Assembly: GCF_030867095.1 (NCBI RefSeq)
Contig: NC_081829.1
Span: 46,993,036 to 47,057,035 of the forward strand
Length of the DNA stretch: 64,000 bases
Direction of reading: 5' to 3'
Source: Alligator mississippiensis
Taxonomy: Eukaryota; Chordata; Crocodylia; Alligatoridae
Shown here in pieces: positions 22,012 through 32,775 of this stretch (position 1 is the stretch's first letter; every line of letters starts with the position of its first letter). The notes below the pieces were generated by a model, which saw only the letters and a program-made list of their open reading frames with translations, ran no database searches and was not told the DNA's origin. The translations under genes and the position numbers were made by a program.

Positions 22012-22654
22012 AGCTTTAACAGAAAAAAATATTGTCATATAGAAAGTAATTGGACATATTCTTATTTTCCATAAATACATTGCACTAGTCCTTTAAATAA
22101 TCCTCCTAAGGTCTTAGGGCCTTGTTACCATGTTAGTGCTAGCTCAAATTTGGAGCAGTCACACCTTTGGCCAGCAGGAGCCTGGAGGACTGAAAGGTAA
22201 GTGTTCTCCCCCTCTCCCTCCCCACACCATTTTCAGGCTTCCCTTCTGTCCTCCAAGGCTCCCCTAGCTCTCCTCCCTTCCCCACCCCTCAGGGCCCCAC
22301 TGCCTCCAGCTGCTCCTGGCGCATTACTTGTGTGGCTGCCTGCACTGTCTGTCCCAGGGGAGCAGGCAGGGAAGGGTTAATCAGATTGCCCAGCCACTGT
22401 CACTAAGGCTTTTGTCTGGGCCCAAAGAGCAGCAACCTGGCAGGCAGGTTAATCCTTCCCTGCCTGTTCCCCTAAGACAGACAAAATGGGCAGCCACAAG
22501 TAAGTAATGCCCCAGTGGGAGGCAGGGCAGACCCCAATGGGCACAGAAGTGGGGAGAACTGGGGGAGCCTCAGGGCGCAGGGGGATTCTTACCTTTCAGT
22601 CCTCCAGGCCCCAATTATTTTCTATATGAAAATAGTTTTTTCTGTTACAAAGCT
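22012..22654. mobile_element. Foldback element with arms over 200 bp
   Basis: The left arm and the inverted right arm share, in order: GCTTTAACAGAAAAAA/GCTTTGTAACAGAAAAAA, CATATAGAAA-TAATTGG, CCTGGAGGACTGAAAGGTAA, ATTACTTGTG-GGCTGCC and CAGGCAGGGAAGG-TTAA. A spacer of about 55 bp lies near 22383-22438. The left arm has about 128 extra bases (22053-22180) absent from the right arm, so it took a later insertion. No coding sequence is present. The GGTAAGT/GGTAAGA phrases look like splice donors but belong to the mirrored arms. Confidence 0.75.
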
Positions 22655-22694
22655 AAGTGATATATACTATCATGATCCAGTGCAGCCATACTAG

Positions 22695-23001
22695 TCACTG
22701 ATAGACATGGAAACTGCCCGCCCCCCAGCAATTTACCAGAAGAGGAAGTGTATTAGTTTGTTCTGGCACCCCAGATAGACCGATAACATGCTTCAGCAGG
22801 GCTTTTTGGTGCTTTTATCAGATTCAATCAGGTATTAGATAAGAGTGCCAAGAAGCCCTGCTGAAGCGTGCAATCTATACAGACATTGGACAAGCTGGGT
22901 CAAAATAATGCAATGCCTCTTCTGTACAGGTGCTGTGCTTGGTGTAGGAGCTTGCCGAGCTGAAAGTAAAACACTATTTTTTTTTCATGTCTGTAGGCAG
23001 C
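22695..23001. mobile_element. Second foldback element, about 300 bp
   Basis: The inner arms around ATGCTTCAGCAGGGCTT (22789) and its inverted partner ending ACGCTTCAGC near 22868 pair well over about 30 bp with an 18-bp loop. Weaker pairing extends outward to GACATGGAAA on the left and TTTTCATGTCTG on the right. One arm of the same family occurs alone at 51322-51495. Confidence 0.65.
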
Positions 23002-23019
23002 AACTAATGGAGTTGGAGT

Positions 23020-23908
23020 CAGGGTTCCCTCTAAGCTGTGTGCATGCGCAGCCACGCACACTTTAAAAGCATGCCGTGCACGAGTTCATTAATGCCGTGC
23101 ACCTAGCTGATGAGGAGCTGGGGTGCAGCTTCGAGGCAAGAAGCTGACCATGGCAGAGGCATCTACGCCGGCGTGGGAAAACTTACCGGTAAGCTCCAGG
23201 CAGGCTGCTGGAGGCTAGGCGAGGCGAGGCATGGTGGGGACGGAGACGGGGATGGGAGTGGGGGCTGGGAAACTGCTCTGCTTCCCAGCCCCGTTGCCAT
23301 GTGCCTCCTTGTTCCCAGAGGCATGGTGAGGCAGGGACTGGGGCTGGTGCCGCTCCCGGAGGTGAGGCAATACGAGGCTGGGGCCGGGACCAGGAAATTG
23401 CTCCAGTCCTGGTGGTGATGCGGGGGCCAGGACTGGGAAACCGCTCTGGTCCCGGCAGTGATGCAGGGGCCAGGACCAGGACCAGGGCTGAGACCAGCGA
23501 TGGTGCAAGGCTGGGGCCAGGAAACTGGTCCGGTCCCAGCAGTAATGCAGGGCCCGGGCCCGGAACTGGGAAACTGCTCTGGTCCTGGCACCAATGTGGG
23601 GGCTGGGGCTGGGGGTAGGGGCTGGGAAAAGAAAAAGTAAATTACTATAGATATAAACACATTCTGAAATTACACTATGCACTGTGGGAGTGTTTTTTAT
23701 TTTTTTATTTTTAAAAAAAAAGAGCTGAATTGTTTTTTATTCTGGTGTTTGTTTGTTTTTTAAATATTTGTCCCAATCATGAAAGGATTATCTTTTGTTG
23801 TTATACCATGTTATACTGTGAGTGCGCACGAAAGGGGGAGGCGGGACCAACTTGGGAACGGACCAAAGTGGCGTGCTCACGGACCGCTACACCTTAGAGG
23901 GAACATTA
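23020..23908 (+). mobile_element. hAT-type element with TTCCCTCTAAG termini
   Basis: The left end CAGGGTTCCCTCTAAGCTGTG is mirrored by CTACACCTTAGAGGGAAC at the right. Flanking octamers GTTGGAGT (23012-23019) and TTTGGAGC (23909-23916) agree at 6 of 8 positions, supporting an 8-bp TSD. The interior is a GC-rich minisatellite followed by T-rich DNA. No transposase is coded. Long open frames on both strands here (up to 165 codons) come from the minisatellite. Confidence 0.7.
23245..23605. repeat. GC-rich minisatellite, about 45-bp unit
   Basis: Variants of GGGCCAGGACTGGGAAACTG followed by CTCTGGTCC and a GCAG-GATGCAGG phrase recur about six times. Units are diverged and interrupted near 23290-23370. 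It lies inside the hAT-type element at 23020-23908. Confidence 0.75.
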
Positions 23909-24836
23909 TTTGGAGCTAGGAAGAGTTGTCCCTTACTGGCAAGTTCTCTCATTAACAAACTTCCTCTGAATTATCTGGCACTGGTCAGGCAGAACATAGA
24001 ACAGATCTCCGATCTGATTTAGTGTGGCAGTTCTTATGCAATTAAGTGGATATTTTGCTATTTCTCCCTTATTTGTCAATTTAGGAGATCTTGCTGGAAA
24101 ACTGCATCTGTTTTGAGACCGTGACCTTTGGAATGTACATGTAAATAGTAAGTTTTCATTCACAAGGATGCCCTTATGACCTGCTGGGATCCTGGCAGCT
24201 GAAGCTTATCTGGAGAAATGCCTATGGAAAAAAAAGCTACATCAGAAACATTGTGTCCAATCTCTGGGAAATTTTTAACTGCAGAATCGACCCTTTGCCA
24301 TGGAGTTATTCTTAAGTAGCTAGAACCAAAACTCAATGGTGGATATCCAAAGTTAGGCACCTAGATCTCTGCTGAATAAAAGTGACTTAATTTCCACAAG
24401 TGCTCAGTACAAATAATGAGTACAGAAGTCAGTAAGACCTATGGGTTCTCAACACATCTCAGGAACTGCTGCTTTTATTTGGGAATCTAAATACAGATAA
24501 AAGTGTCAAATTTAAAAAAACTAACCTTAACTTTTGGACCACATTTTTATTTTTTCTTAAACTCTTGTTTGTAGCTGCTAAGGTTGTGAAGGTAAGCTTT
24601 AAAAAGGCTCTAAAATAGTTTAATATAAATAAATAGAGAAAGACAAACTCAATATGAAAACAAATTTACACTTCTAATGCATTCCTAAGAAATGTCCCCA
24701 GTGCCCCAGAGTATGTGGGACATGTCATTTCTTAAATTACTTCAGACCCAGAGTCCCCTTTCTGACCTCACTATTTTACTAAGCCCCAGTAGAGCAATAG
24801 ATGCTGTGCATTGTTCCCCATCTATTGCTTTTTCCT
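23909..24836. other. AT-rich sequence, possible microexon
   Basis: No gene is recognised. At 24575-24591 a 17-nt segment is preceded by a long T-rich tract ending TTTGTAG and followed by GTAAGC, an exon-like arrangement on the plus strand. Its length is not a multiple of three and nothing else supports it. Confidence 0.4.
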
Positions 24837-25329
24837 AAGCTAAATACAGAAAGCCCAAGACTGAATCAATTCAATCTTCTCAGGTTAGTCTAAACTATGT
24901 AGATTGGACTGATAAGCAAGTGAACAGACATTCAGTTTTGATTCTGGAAATGCAGACGCATGCCTGAAAGGCCAAGGCCACAAGCCGGGGGGCACTAGAG
25001 CACGCCTCTCTGCTCAGCTGGAGCAGACAGCTTGGGCCAAGGGTAGGCTGCCCACCCTGAAAGGGAATTTGCAGGAGAGGTACAAAGTATCCTGGGAAGC
25101 TGGGGGATGGTGAATTACCTTGAATATGGAGAGGATCTGGGACAGAAGTTCAATAAACCTATTTAACCTAAATCAGTTAATTTTGAAACTACATCTATCC
25201 AGGTTTATCTTAAACCAGTTTTGGCCATTTTGAATGTGGCTTATGTGCACTGAACTTCTGCTGTGTTACAGATTTGAACCAGTTTCCAATCACTTATACA
25301 GGTTTTATGTGTAATTTCTGTCCCTAGCC
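24837..25329 (-). mobile_element. Family H repeat, copy 2
   Basis: It starts GCTAAATACAGAAAGCC and ends TTTCTGTCCCTAGCC, mirroring the ends of the copy at 29071-29948. Shared blocks include GACTGAATCAATTCA, CAGGTTAGTCTAAACT and TTATGTGCACTGAACTTCTG. Shorter than copies 3 to 5; the middle differs. Confidence 0.75.
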
Positions 25330-28300
25330 AGAGTGACAATTAGCCATATTATAGAGGAGGCCTTCTCTTGTCTTTATTGTTAAGTTTAGCAGCACCTAGA
25401 AGAGCAGGCCAAGGACTATTGCTCAAGTGTGCATTGGGACAAAGGTGGAAGGAATGAAAACAAAGTGCTGGGTGACTGAGAAGGAGTATAGGAGGAAGGT
25501 ATAAAAAAAAAAAAAAAAATGTCATGTCCCATACCATTATTCAGGAAGAGGGAGGATAAGTTATGGTACTTTGCCCCTGAATTTTAGAGCCCACAATAAA
25601 CCATTTAAACATGAAGAGATTTAAGATGATATTATAAACTACTTAGAAAATGATGCTGTCACCTTTAATATTTTGATATTTACAGTATTAATCCAAAAAT
25701 GTGATTGAATTAAAATATCAATTAAGGGAGTCATATAGGAAAATAGAAGTGTCTGGAATCCCTATAGAAATGTTACACTTCTTTTTCCATAGTCACTTTG
25801 ACAGCATGTATGTATTGTTTAAACTGAAATACATCCTGGCCTACCCTTAAAAAATAGTCAGCAACACATTAACAAGCAACTAACAATCAGCTTAGGCTTT
25901 TTATTCCTAGCATTTCAGCAATGTAGATAGTACCTTACTCACAAATCTATAAATCATTTTGCTACGGACAAATTCTTGGACACAACACAACTGAGTAGTC
26001 TTATTTAATAGCTTCTGAATAATCAAGTATGTGAAAATTGGTGATAAAATCGTCTGTGAATGATAGCTAACAAACCATGTATATTTTTAGAAGCAAACAA
26101 ATTATACTAATGCTGAATAATAAGGTATAATTTTCACAGCAGAAATTAAAGTATTTTACCTGAAACAAAACCAACTGTATATTTAAATTTTGCTAGTGTG
26201 ATCTCAATATTTCTAACTTTACAATGCTTCTTCTTTCTCTCTTGTCCATCTTAAGATAAATATATTTCCTCGAGACCAATAAGTTGAAGTCCATCTAAGA
26301 AGTTTACTATTCTAATTGCAGAGGAAAAATCTATTTTGATCCCAAACTTATCTGAAAAATGTATACTGATTTTGCTCAAAAGTTTCTTTAAAAATGTTTT
26401 CTGGAAACACATGCAATAAAGATAGACCATGTGCCCTGTAGAAAAGTGACACACTTTTGCTTGCCATGATCCACAATAACAGGAATTAGCAATGTCTTCC
26501 AATTAAATTCACAATGTACATAAATTCATATTTAAATTATATGTAGAAGACAGCAAACAGCAATATAAAGATATTATCTCATAAAGATGTTTCATGTTCA
26601 GCAGTTTTATTTACAGTGCAATTAACCATTGTTTTATATCATGTGCCGCGTATTCTCAATTACATATTAAAACAGAAGACTGGGCATGATTAAATGTTAC
26701 AAGAGACTGGGGGCATTTGAAATAGTATTTAAAATTATTTCCTGCAGTAGCTAAAACCTTCATTCTTATTTAATTTTATAGGTATATATTCAAAGTATTC
26801 ACTTACTCTGTTAAACCTGTGCTGTTGAAGGAGTTATCCTGAAGACTGAAACAGAAACAAGAAAACATCAGATAAGTCAATAAGGCAGGCAGGCTCCCTG
26901 TATCCTTTTTAGTTGTTGGAACACATACACAAACATGGCATTGCAAGTCAAGTCTGCGTGTTAGCTCTACATGAATATACTGTACCTTCAGCTGCTCTGC
27001 ACATGCTCATAATCAAAGAACCACAGGGATTACCCTAACACTCAAAACCACAAAGCCCATCAGGCAGTGCTTTGAATTAATATATGGATGCAGATAATCA
27101 ACCCATAAGATTCTTTAATAGGGATCACACCTTTACAGTTGCAAACTATGTTGTTAAATAGTAACCTGGATGTATAATGTTTTGATAGAAATACTTGGCT
27201 TCCTTATTCTTTAAATATTTAATTATTAGTATTCTGCTCATTGTGTACAATATTGTTTTTATTAATTGAATTAGGGGTGGCTAAGACTTTCTTGAGTCTT
27301 TTCTTCAGTGATCTTTCAGATTTTGCTCAAAACCAAACCTGAAAAAAATAAATCAGAAAGGAAGGACAGATCAAATAGCAGAAGGTTTTAAAAAGAGCAA
27401 ACAATAGGTAAAACAAGTTCCTATAAAAGAGGAACTGTGCAAGAGCAAAATCTTAAGCACACCTGCAGCAAAATGTGTGCAAAACTTTATTATACTTTTT
27501 ATAAGGGTCAAGTCAGGATACAGTTAGCTGTGCTGACTGATACAACCTGAGAATCCCTGACCATTTGAACCTCACAGTTCCAGCAAATATTCAGTTGGTT
27601 TGTCCTGCAATTCTGTAAGAGAAAAAAAAAATTTCCTCCTACATGTATTTTCCAAACAATGGAGTGTTACAAGCACTTCTGATGTGTGACAATGGCACCA
27701 CACAGACTACAGCAAGAAACGAAGCAGGGGTAAAGAAGTGGGGCTTCCTACTCTGTGAAGCAGTCTGTGCTAGCATAGTGTAAAACACAGCTCCTAATCA
27801 TTGTTAGCATGCATGAGGTGCTAAAGCCACCTAGGAACAAAGAACCAGAATTTCCCTTTCCTTATTAACAATATTGACATTGTCTCTTCTTCACCTGATC
27901 ACCTACACATTATTTCATGGCTTTTTCCTTTTCATTTGTATGCGTTGCATTTTTACAGATTATTAAGCAGCCTCAATACTTAAACTGCAATTTACAGTTA
28001 GTTTTGTACCATGGAAAAAAAATCTCCAAGGAAAAGGAAGGTGAACACAAAGGTTATAGTTTGTAGATAATACTTTAGTAGCATCTTAGATGCAGGTATC
28101 ATCATCATCTCCACTTCCTTTCTTTTGCTTTCTTTCATAACCAACCCATTCCTGCTTAACTGTACTGTACATAAACCATATTTTACTTTCTTTTTTCCTG
28201 CTCATGTTCCCCCTGTATACAATAAACTATCTGAGTAATACTACTGCTTTTTCCTCTTGTTTGTGACTTAACCCTCTTCACAGGTAGTTAGAAATATGGA

Positions 28301-29070
28301 AAACATGTAGGAAGAAGTCTAGATAAGCTCAACTACTACTATTTCCCTGAGGGGGGAGATGAACTTGGGAACCATAGCTGGACCATGGTTTATTCTAAAT
28401 CCTTTGTGCATACCATTTTATAGCTACAAGTAGTTGCCTAAGCATGGACTGATGAATTATTTCAATGAATAACTACAGTATTTGCTTCTTCCCTCAAAGC
28501 AAGCATTATATAGTTAAGGGTTAGTATGTTGCCAACTTTCATATTATTTCATAAGCTTCTTAATATATCATGTTTTTTCTTAAGGCTGCAGCTACTGAAA
28601 CAAAGAAACTGTAAGAGGCTCAGCTTTCATTTTTTAAATGTTTTCCATTTAGCATGGAAACTAAAAGCAACTGTATGTTAAAGGCTCAGTTACTAGACAA
28701 CAATTAAAGCACACAGAACTTGTTATTTTAAAAATAATCTTATGTGTTAGGACTACTTTGTAATGATTGGGTGCAAGATACCCGATTTTTAAATGCTTGG
28801 ATTTGACAACTCTACTGGTGTTTGAAACTTGCAGTTCATTGGAGTTCAAATTATGGTCACAAAATTGAAGCAACAAAAATCAATGCTTGGCTGGGGCAGG
28901 GTTGAAAATCTGATCCATCTATTGGCCATTTTGGAAAAGGGAATGGCCAGAAAATGGTCTTACCTGTGCTTTTCTACTCCCAAATTGTGGACCATCTTAC
29001 TTGTTAATTCATATCCTATATTAACCTAGTAGAGACCCATGCTGTTACTTCAGGCAGAATCTGGCCCTAA
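25330..29070. other. AT-rich, mostly single-copy-looking DNA
   Basis: The longest stretch in the window without a recognised repeat (apart from short A/T runs at 25503-25519 and 27609). The low repeat load is what one expects of an intron or conserved non-coding region. It contains the 39-nt exon candidate at 26807-26845. Other frames are short and without motifs. Confidence 0.5.
26807..26845 (-). CDS. Candidate 39-nt cassette exon
   Basis: On the minus strand, a pyrimidine-rich tract ending TTTCTGTTTCAG meets an exon that starts TCTTCAGGATAAC and ends TTTAACAGA, directly followed by the consensus donor GTAAGTGAAT. Both splice sites are near ideal. The length, 39 nt, is a multiple of three. 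Of the three phases only one is open: it begins with the last base of a split codon, then gives LQDNSFNSTGLT, and ends with two bases (GA) of the next codon. The exon would thus be phase-symmetric, as skipped exons usually are. The peptide has an NST glycosylation sequon. I do not recognise the gene. The surrounding DNA lacks recognised repeats. Chance is possible for so short a segment. Confidence 0.45.
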
Positions 29071-29948
29071 AGGCTAGAAACAGACATTACACATAAACCA
29101 GTTTAGGTGATCAGAAACTGGATTAAGCCTGTAACAGAACAGATGTTGATTGCCCATAAACCAGTTTGAAAATGGCTTAAACTGGTTTGAAATAAACGTG
29201 GTTAAATGTAGCATCAGACTTAACCGATTTGGTTCAGACAAGTTTATGTCCCGGACCTCTTGCTGATTTAAGCTAAACCAAACACCCCGCAGCATCCCAG
29301 CATGCTCACTTGGCTGGGCAGGGCTCTCTGCTCTACAGCAGGGCTGGTCTCTCCTCTCTGCTCCTGCAGCTCTGCAGAGACTTGCAGACACAGCAGGGTC
29401 TGCTGGCTTCCCCGTGCTCCCCCCTGCCTCCCTCACTGTTCGCTGCTTAAGCAGATATCCCTTCCTCTCTCCCACAGCACTGACCATAGCCAGCATGTGG
29501 TATGCTAGCTAATGCTATGTAAGGCAGATAGGGCAGTGTCTGCTTAGGGTTTTTTGGTGGTAATCAAAAGCTAAGATGGTAATGTCCCTGAATTCCTACT
29601 TTTGCAAAAAGCTGTTTAAGAAGAGATTGTAATGAGGGAGGCTTTGTTTTCTGATGGGATGTTAAATGGTGATAACAGAGCATTTATTAGCTCTGTTATC
29701 AAGGGGGAGGGGGGGAACCCCTCCCTAACCACAGTGTCCTGCTGGGGCTTGGCCATACCCCCCCTCAGCTCCCTGCAGAAAGAAAGGGAGGGTTGCTCTT
29801 CAGCCTGAGCCACTGCAGGCATGTGTCTGCATTTCTGGGATGTCTGTCTGGGATCAGTTACAAAACTGATTTAACTTAGCCAGGTTAAACTAACCTGCAA
29901 AGATTGAATCAATTCAGACTAAGGCTTTTTGAATGTCTGCCCCTAGCC
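29071..29948 (+). mobile_element. Family H repeat, copy 3
   Basis: The ends are AGGCTAGAAACAGACATT and, inverted from the right, GGCTAGGGGCAGACATT, clear terminal inverted repeats. Inside are several CATAAACCAGTTT/AAACTGGTTT phrases near the left end, a pyrimidine-rich middle, and GATTGAATCAATTCAGAC near the right end. It is about 880 bp, with no transposase and no clear TSD. The family has at least seven members here, on both strands. Confidence 0.75.
29670..29701. repeat. Perfect 12-bp-arm hairpin
   Basis: TGATAACAGAGC, an 8-base loop, then the exact complement GCTCTGTTATCA. It lies within family H copy 3. Confidence 0.85.
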
Positions 29949-30432
29949 AAAATGAAGTGGTTTTCTCTCTGCAGCCTTATGTAAAATACTACTACCTTAA
30001 AAAATATCATCAGCAAAATGCTTAAACTGATCAAATCAATTTCACTGTCAAATCACAGCCCCTTTGAGAAAAAAATTGCAATGGTAAATTCAGTAAACTT
30101 TGAATTTAAATGCTGAATGGAATTAAAAAAAAAACCTCTTTTAATAACTTCAATATTTGAAGTTATTAAATCACATCTTGCTAGTGCTGAGTGAAGTTTC
30201 ATCATCTGTTTTCTATTATTTAATTTTCTAGACAATTAAACTGCTCTTCTTTTTTTAAAACCATCATTATGAAGAGAAATATACCTAGTATTCCACCCTT
30301 CTTTTGCCAGAAAACAGCACAAGCTAAATACCCTGTCTTATGCCAAGTTTTAGTCCACAGTGTAATTGCTTTCAGAATCAACAACTTTTCTGGATGTCAG
30401 AATTCAAAAACATTGTTATTTTTACTTTTGAA
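29949..30432. other. AT-rich sequence without recognised genes
   Basis: A palindromic AATAACTTCAATATTTGAAG-TTATT stretch near 30141-30168 (about 12-bp arms) is the only structure seen. Confidence 0.5.
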
Positions 30433-30793
30433 CATAGGTGATGCATGCCTCCTGAGGCTGGGGGGGCACAGCAGCCACCCACAGGTGGCAGTGGCATGGA
30501 TGCAGCAGCAGTGAGTAGGGACTGCCTGCAGGTGGCCTCTCTGACATCAGTGGCAAGGGTGAGCCAAGCAGGGACTTCCCACAGGTGGCCATAGCAGAGT
30601 CGGCAGTGGAGGGGGTCCTCCCATGGCCGGGCGCCGAGCCCAGAAGTGCCAGCGGCACTTCTTGCAGGGGGGGGGGGGTGTGGGGAGCACCAGCACTCTG
30701 CATGGCCCCCTACCCATCACCTAAGCTGAAAACACTTGCTCTCAGGGAGGGGTACCAGGGTTCTCAGAGGGGCACATGCCTGCATCGCCTATG
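30433..30793. mobile_element. 361-bp hAT-type element with perfect 8-bp TSD, family Q
   Basis: CTTTTGAA flanks the element exactly at 30425-30432 and 30794-30801. The termini are CATAGGTGATGCATGCC and, inverted from the right, CATAGGCGATGCAGGC. The interior is GC-rich, with a CAGAAGTGCC-AGC-GGCACTTCT hairpin near 30642-30664 and a run of G at 30666-30678. A related copy lies at 60008-60239, and similar internal sequence is found in the element at 63158-63959. Non-coding. Confidence 0.85.
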
Positions 30794-31236
30794 CTTTTGA
30801 AAATTTGGCCATCTTGTTCTTCCATATCTTTAAAACAGTTTTGACTAGAAACTCTGTATTGGTTTTAGTCTGTTCCTCACACCACAGAGGATTTAAACTA
30901 GTTTTAGGGCTGATAAATGTGGAAATAACTGACATAAGTAGATTTTCACATGTATAAAAAAATATGAATGTCCAATATACTCATTAAAAATATCATAGGT
31001 TATTTATAAATTCTATATATTCACATCTATCTGCATTCTTTGCAAAAGACCAGATGCTCCAAATGCAGAGGCCTGTGATGGAAGAAGCTGGAGGCAGATA
31101 TATATAGATAAAGTACAACCAGTCTGAAAAAAGCAGTAGAGCTAAGGGAGATCAAAAGGAGGAAGCATAGAGACAGAAGATTGTGATAATTAATACAGTC
31201 AGCCTGTGATTAGTTTGCAGGCCCATGGTCCTTGTG

Positions 31237-32075
31237 GCTAGGCACAGAAGTTACACATAAAATGGATTAAGTAATCAGAAAGTGGTTTAAACCTATAACA
31301 GAACAGGGACTAGGACAAAGATTACACAAACTGGTTTAGTGATCAAAAACTGGTTTAAATCTGTAACAGAACAGACATTCAGTGCACATAAACTAGTTTC
31401 AAAATGGCTGAAACTGGTTTTGGATAAACTTTCTTGAACATAGTATCAGACTTAACTGATTTGTGTCAAACTGCTTTATGAAACTTCTGTCCCAGAGCCC
31501 TTCCTGGTTCAAGTTAGATTACAGTCCCTCAGCATCTCAGCATGCTCTCCAACCCTGGGGTAGGCTGTCTGCTTCAGAGAGCAGGGCTGGCCCCACCCCT
31601 GTGCTCCCTAGCTGGAGCAGTGAGGGCTGACTGACAAGGGGTTGGGGTGGGGCAAGCTCAGCTAGGGATGCAGCCCAGTCTACAGGGGGCTGCTCCCCCG
31701 GAAAACCCTATCTGGGGTCTGGGCAAGGGAGGGGGTTAAACACCCCTTCCCCTGCTCAAACTTACTTCTGGCTGCAACTGTGGACTACAAATCTCAGAGG
31801 CACTTGGAAGCAGGAAGAGGAAGTGATAAGCAACCCTGCAGAGTCCTGCTGCTGTAATTTTGGACTGCAAATCCCAGAGACCTCTGGGGCAGCAGGAAGA
31901 GAACACACAACCAGAGAGAGGTGCTTGACCTGAGCCACTGCAGGCATATGGCTATAATTCCTGAATCAAAAGTAAATGTCTGTTGAGTTGTTTCGTAATT
32001 TAATCTGTATTTTAGACTAACCTAAAAAGACTGAACCAATTCAGCCTCAGGCTTTTTGACTGTCTGTACTTAGCC
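31237..32075 (+). mobile_element. Family H repeat, copy 4
   Basis: It starts GGCTAGGCACAGAAGTTACA and ends CTGTCTGTACTTAGCC. The left end is partly duplicated: the AAACTGGTTTA-CTGTAACAGAACAG block occurs twice (31270-31310 and 31330-31375). Two 80-bp-spaced units begin GGACTACAAATC (31782) and GGACTGCAAATC (31862). Confidence 0.75.
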
Positions 32076-32547
32076 TGAATGACTAGTCTTACTAATGGTT
32101 TAGTTCCCTGTACAGTATGGACCTTCACTTGAATGTCAAGGCTATGCTTGCATGATGTGTGAAAACTACAATGTTTCTCTTAGGGGAATTTTGGCTGAAG
32201 TAAATGATAGAACTTTTCAATCTTAATTCCAAAATAATTTAGGTTTTGTCTTGGGAATAAACAAATTTGTTTATAAGTAGAGATGCATATTTACAGAGAA
32301 ATCTAAATTTCCTGGTACACTAGGAGAGTTAGTATTTCTGCATTTGCTATCTGTTAACTGGTGATGTAAAATGAAGCACAATCCTACAGAATGTTATTAG
32401 CACTGATTGCGGCTTTTTTTTTCCATTTGATTTTCTACAGAGTTCAAATTGCTTGTGCTGAAATGCTACAGTTGCATTTGCATGCCATTTTTTAACACAC
32501 AACTAAACTGAAGTTAAAATGAAAGAAAAGTACTTGTACCATCCAGC

Positions 32548-32722
32548 AACAGGCCAAACTCAATGGTGATATAAAAGATAGTGTACATCTCTTCAAAATG
32601 GGTGACGTAGGGTGAGATGCAATGCCTTATCCATAAGGGTGAGGAACAAAGGAAACCTACACAATGAGGAGACAGAAAGTAGGCACTGAAAGCAGAAAAA
32701 AAAAACTGACAAGAGGTTGGGG
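32548..32722 (+). repeat. A-tailed repeat, copy 2 of 2
   Basis: Direct copy of 19159-19345: shared AAAGATAGTGTACATCTCTT, TGAGGAACAAAGGAAAC and GACAGAAAGTAGGCACTGAA, ending in an A run at 32696-32705. It is followed at once by family H sequence. Confidence 0.7.
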
Positions 32723-32775
32723 TGGGGCAAGCCCAGCTTAAGTCTAATACTATGTTCAAGCAAGTTTATCCACAT
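32707..32775. mobile_element. Rearranged family H fragment
   Basis: Positions 32707-32738 repeat 31632-31663 directly (GAGGTTGGGGTGGGGCAAG). Positions 32738-32775 are the inverse of 31418-31455 (TTAAGTCTAATACTATGTTC). Two parts of one element are thus joined in opposite orientation. Confidence 0.55.

Noticed and set aside
22190-22210. Splice donors GGTAAGTG and, inverted at 22590, GGTAAGAA
   Set aside because: They are mirror positions in the arms of a foldback element, not exon ends.
23163-23660. Minus-strand frame of 165 codons rich in Pro and Gly
   Set aside because: It is the readout of a GC-rich minisatellite; both strands are open.
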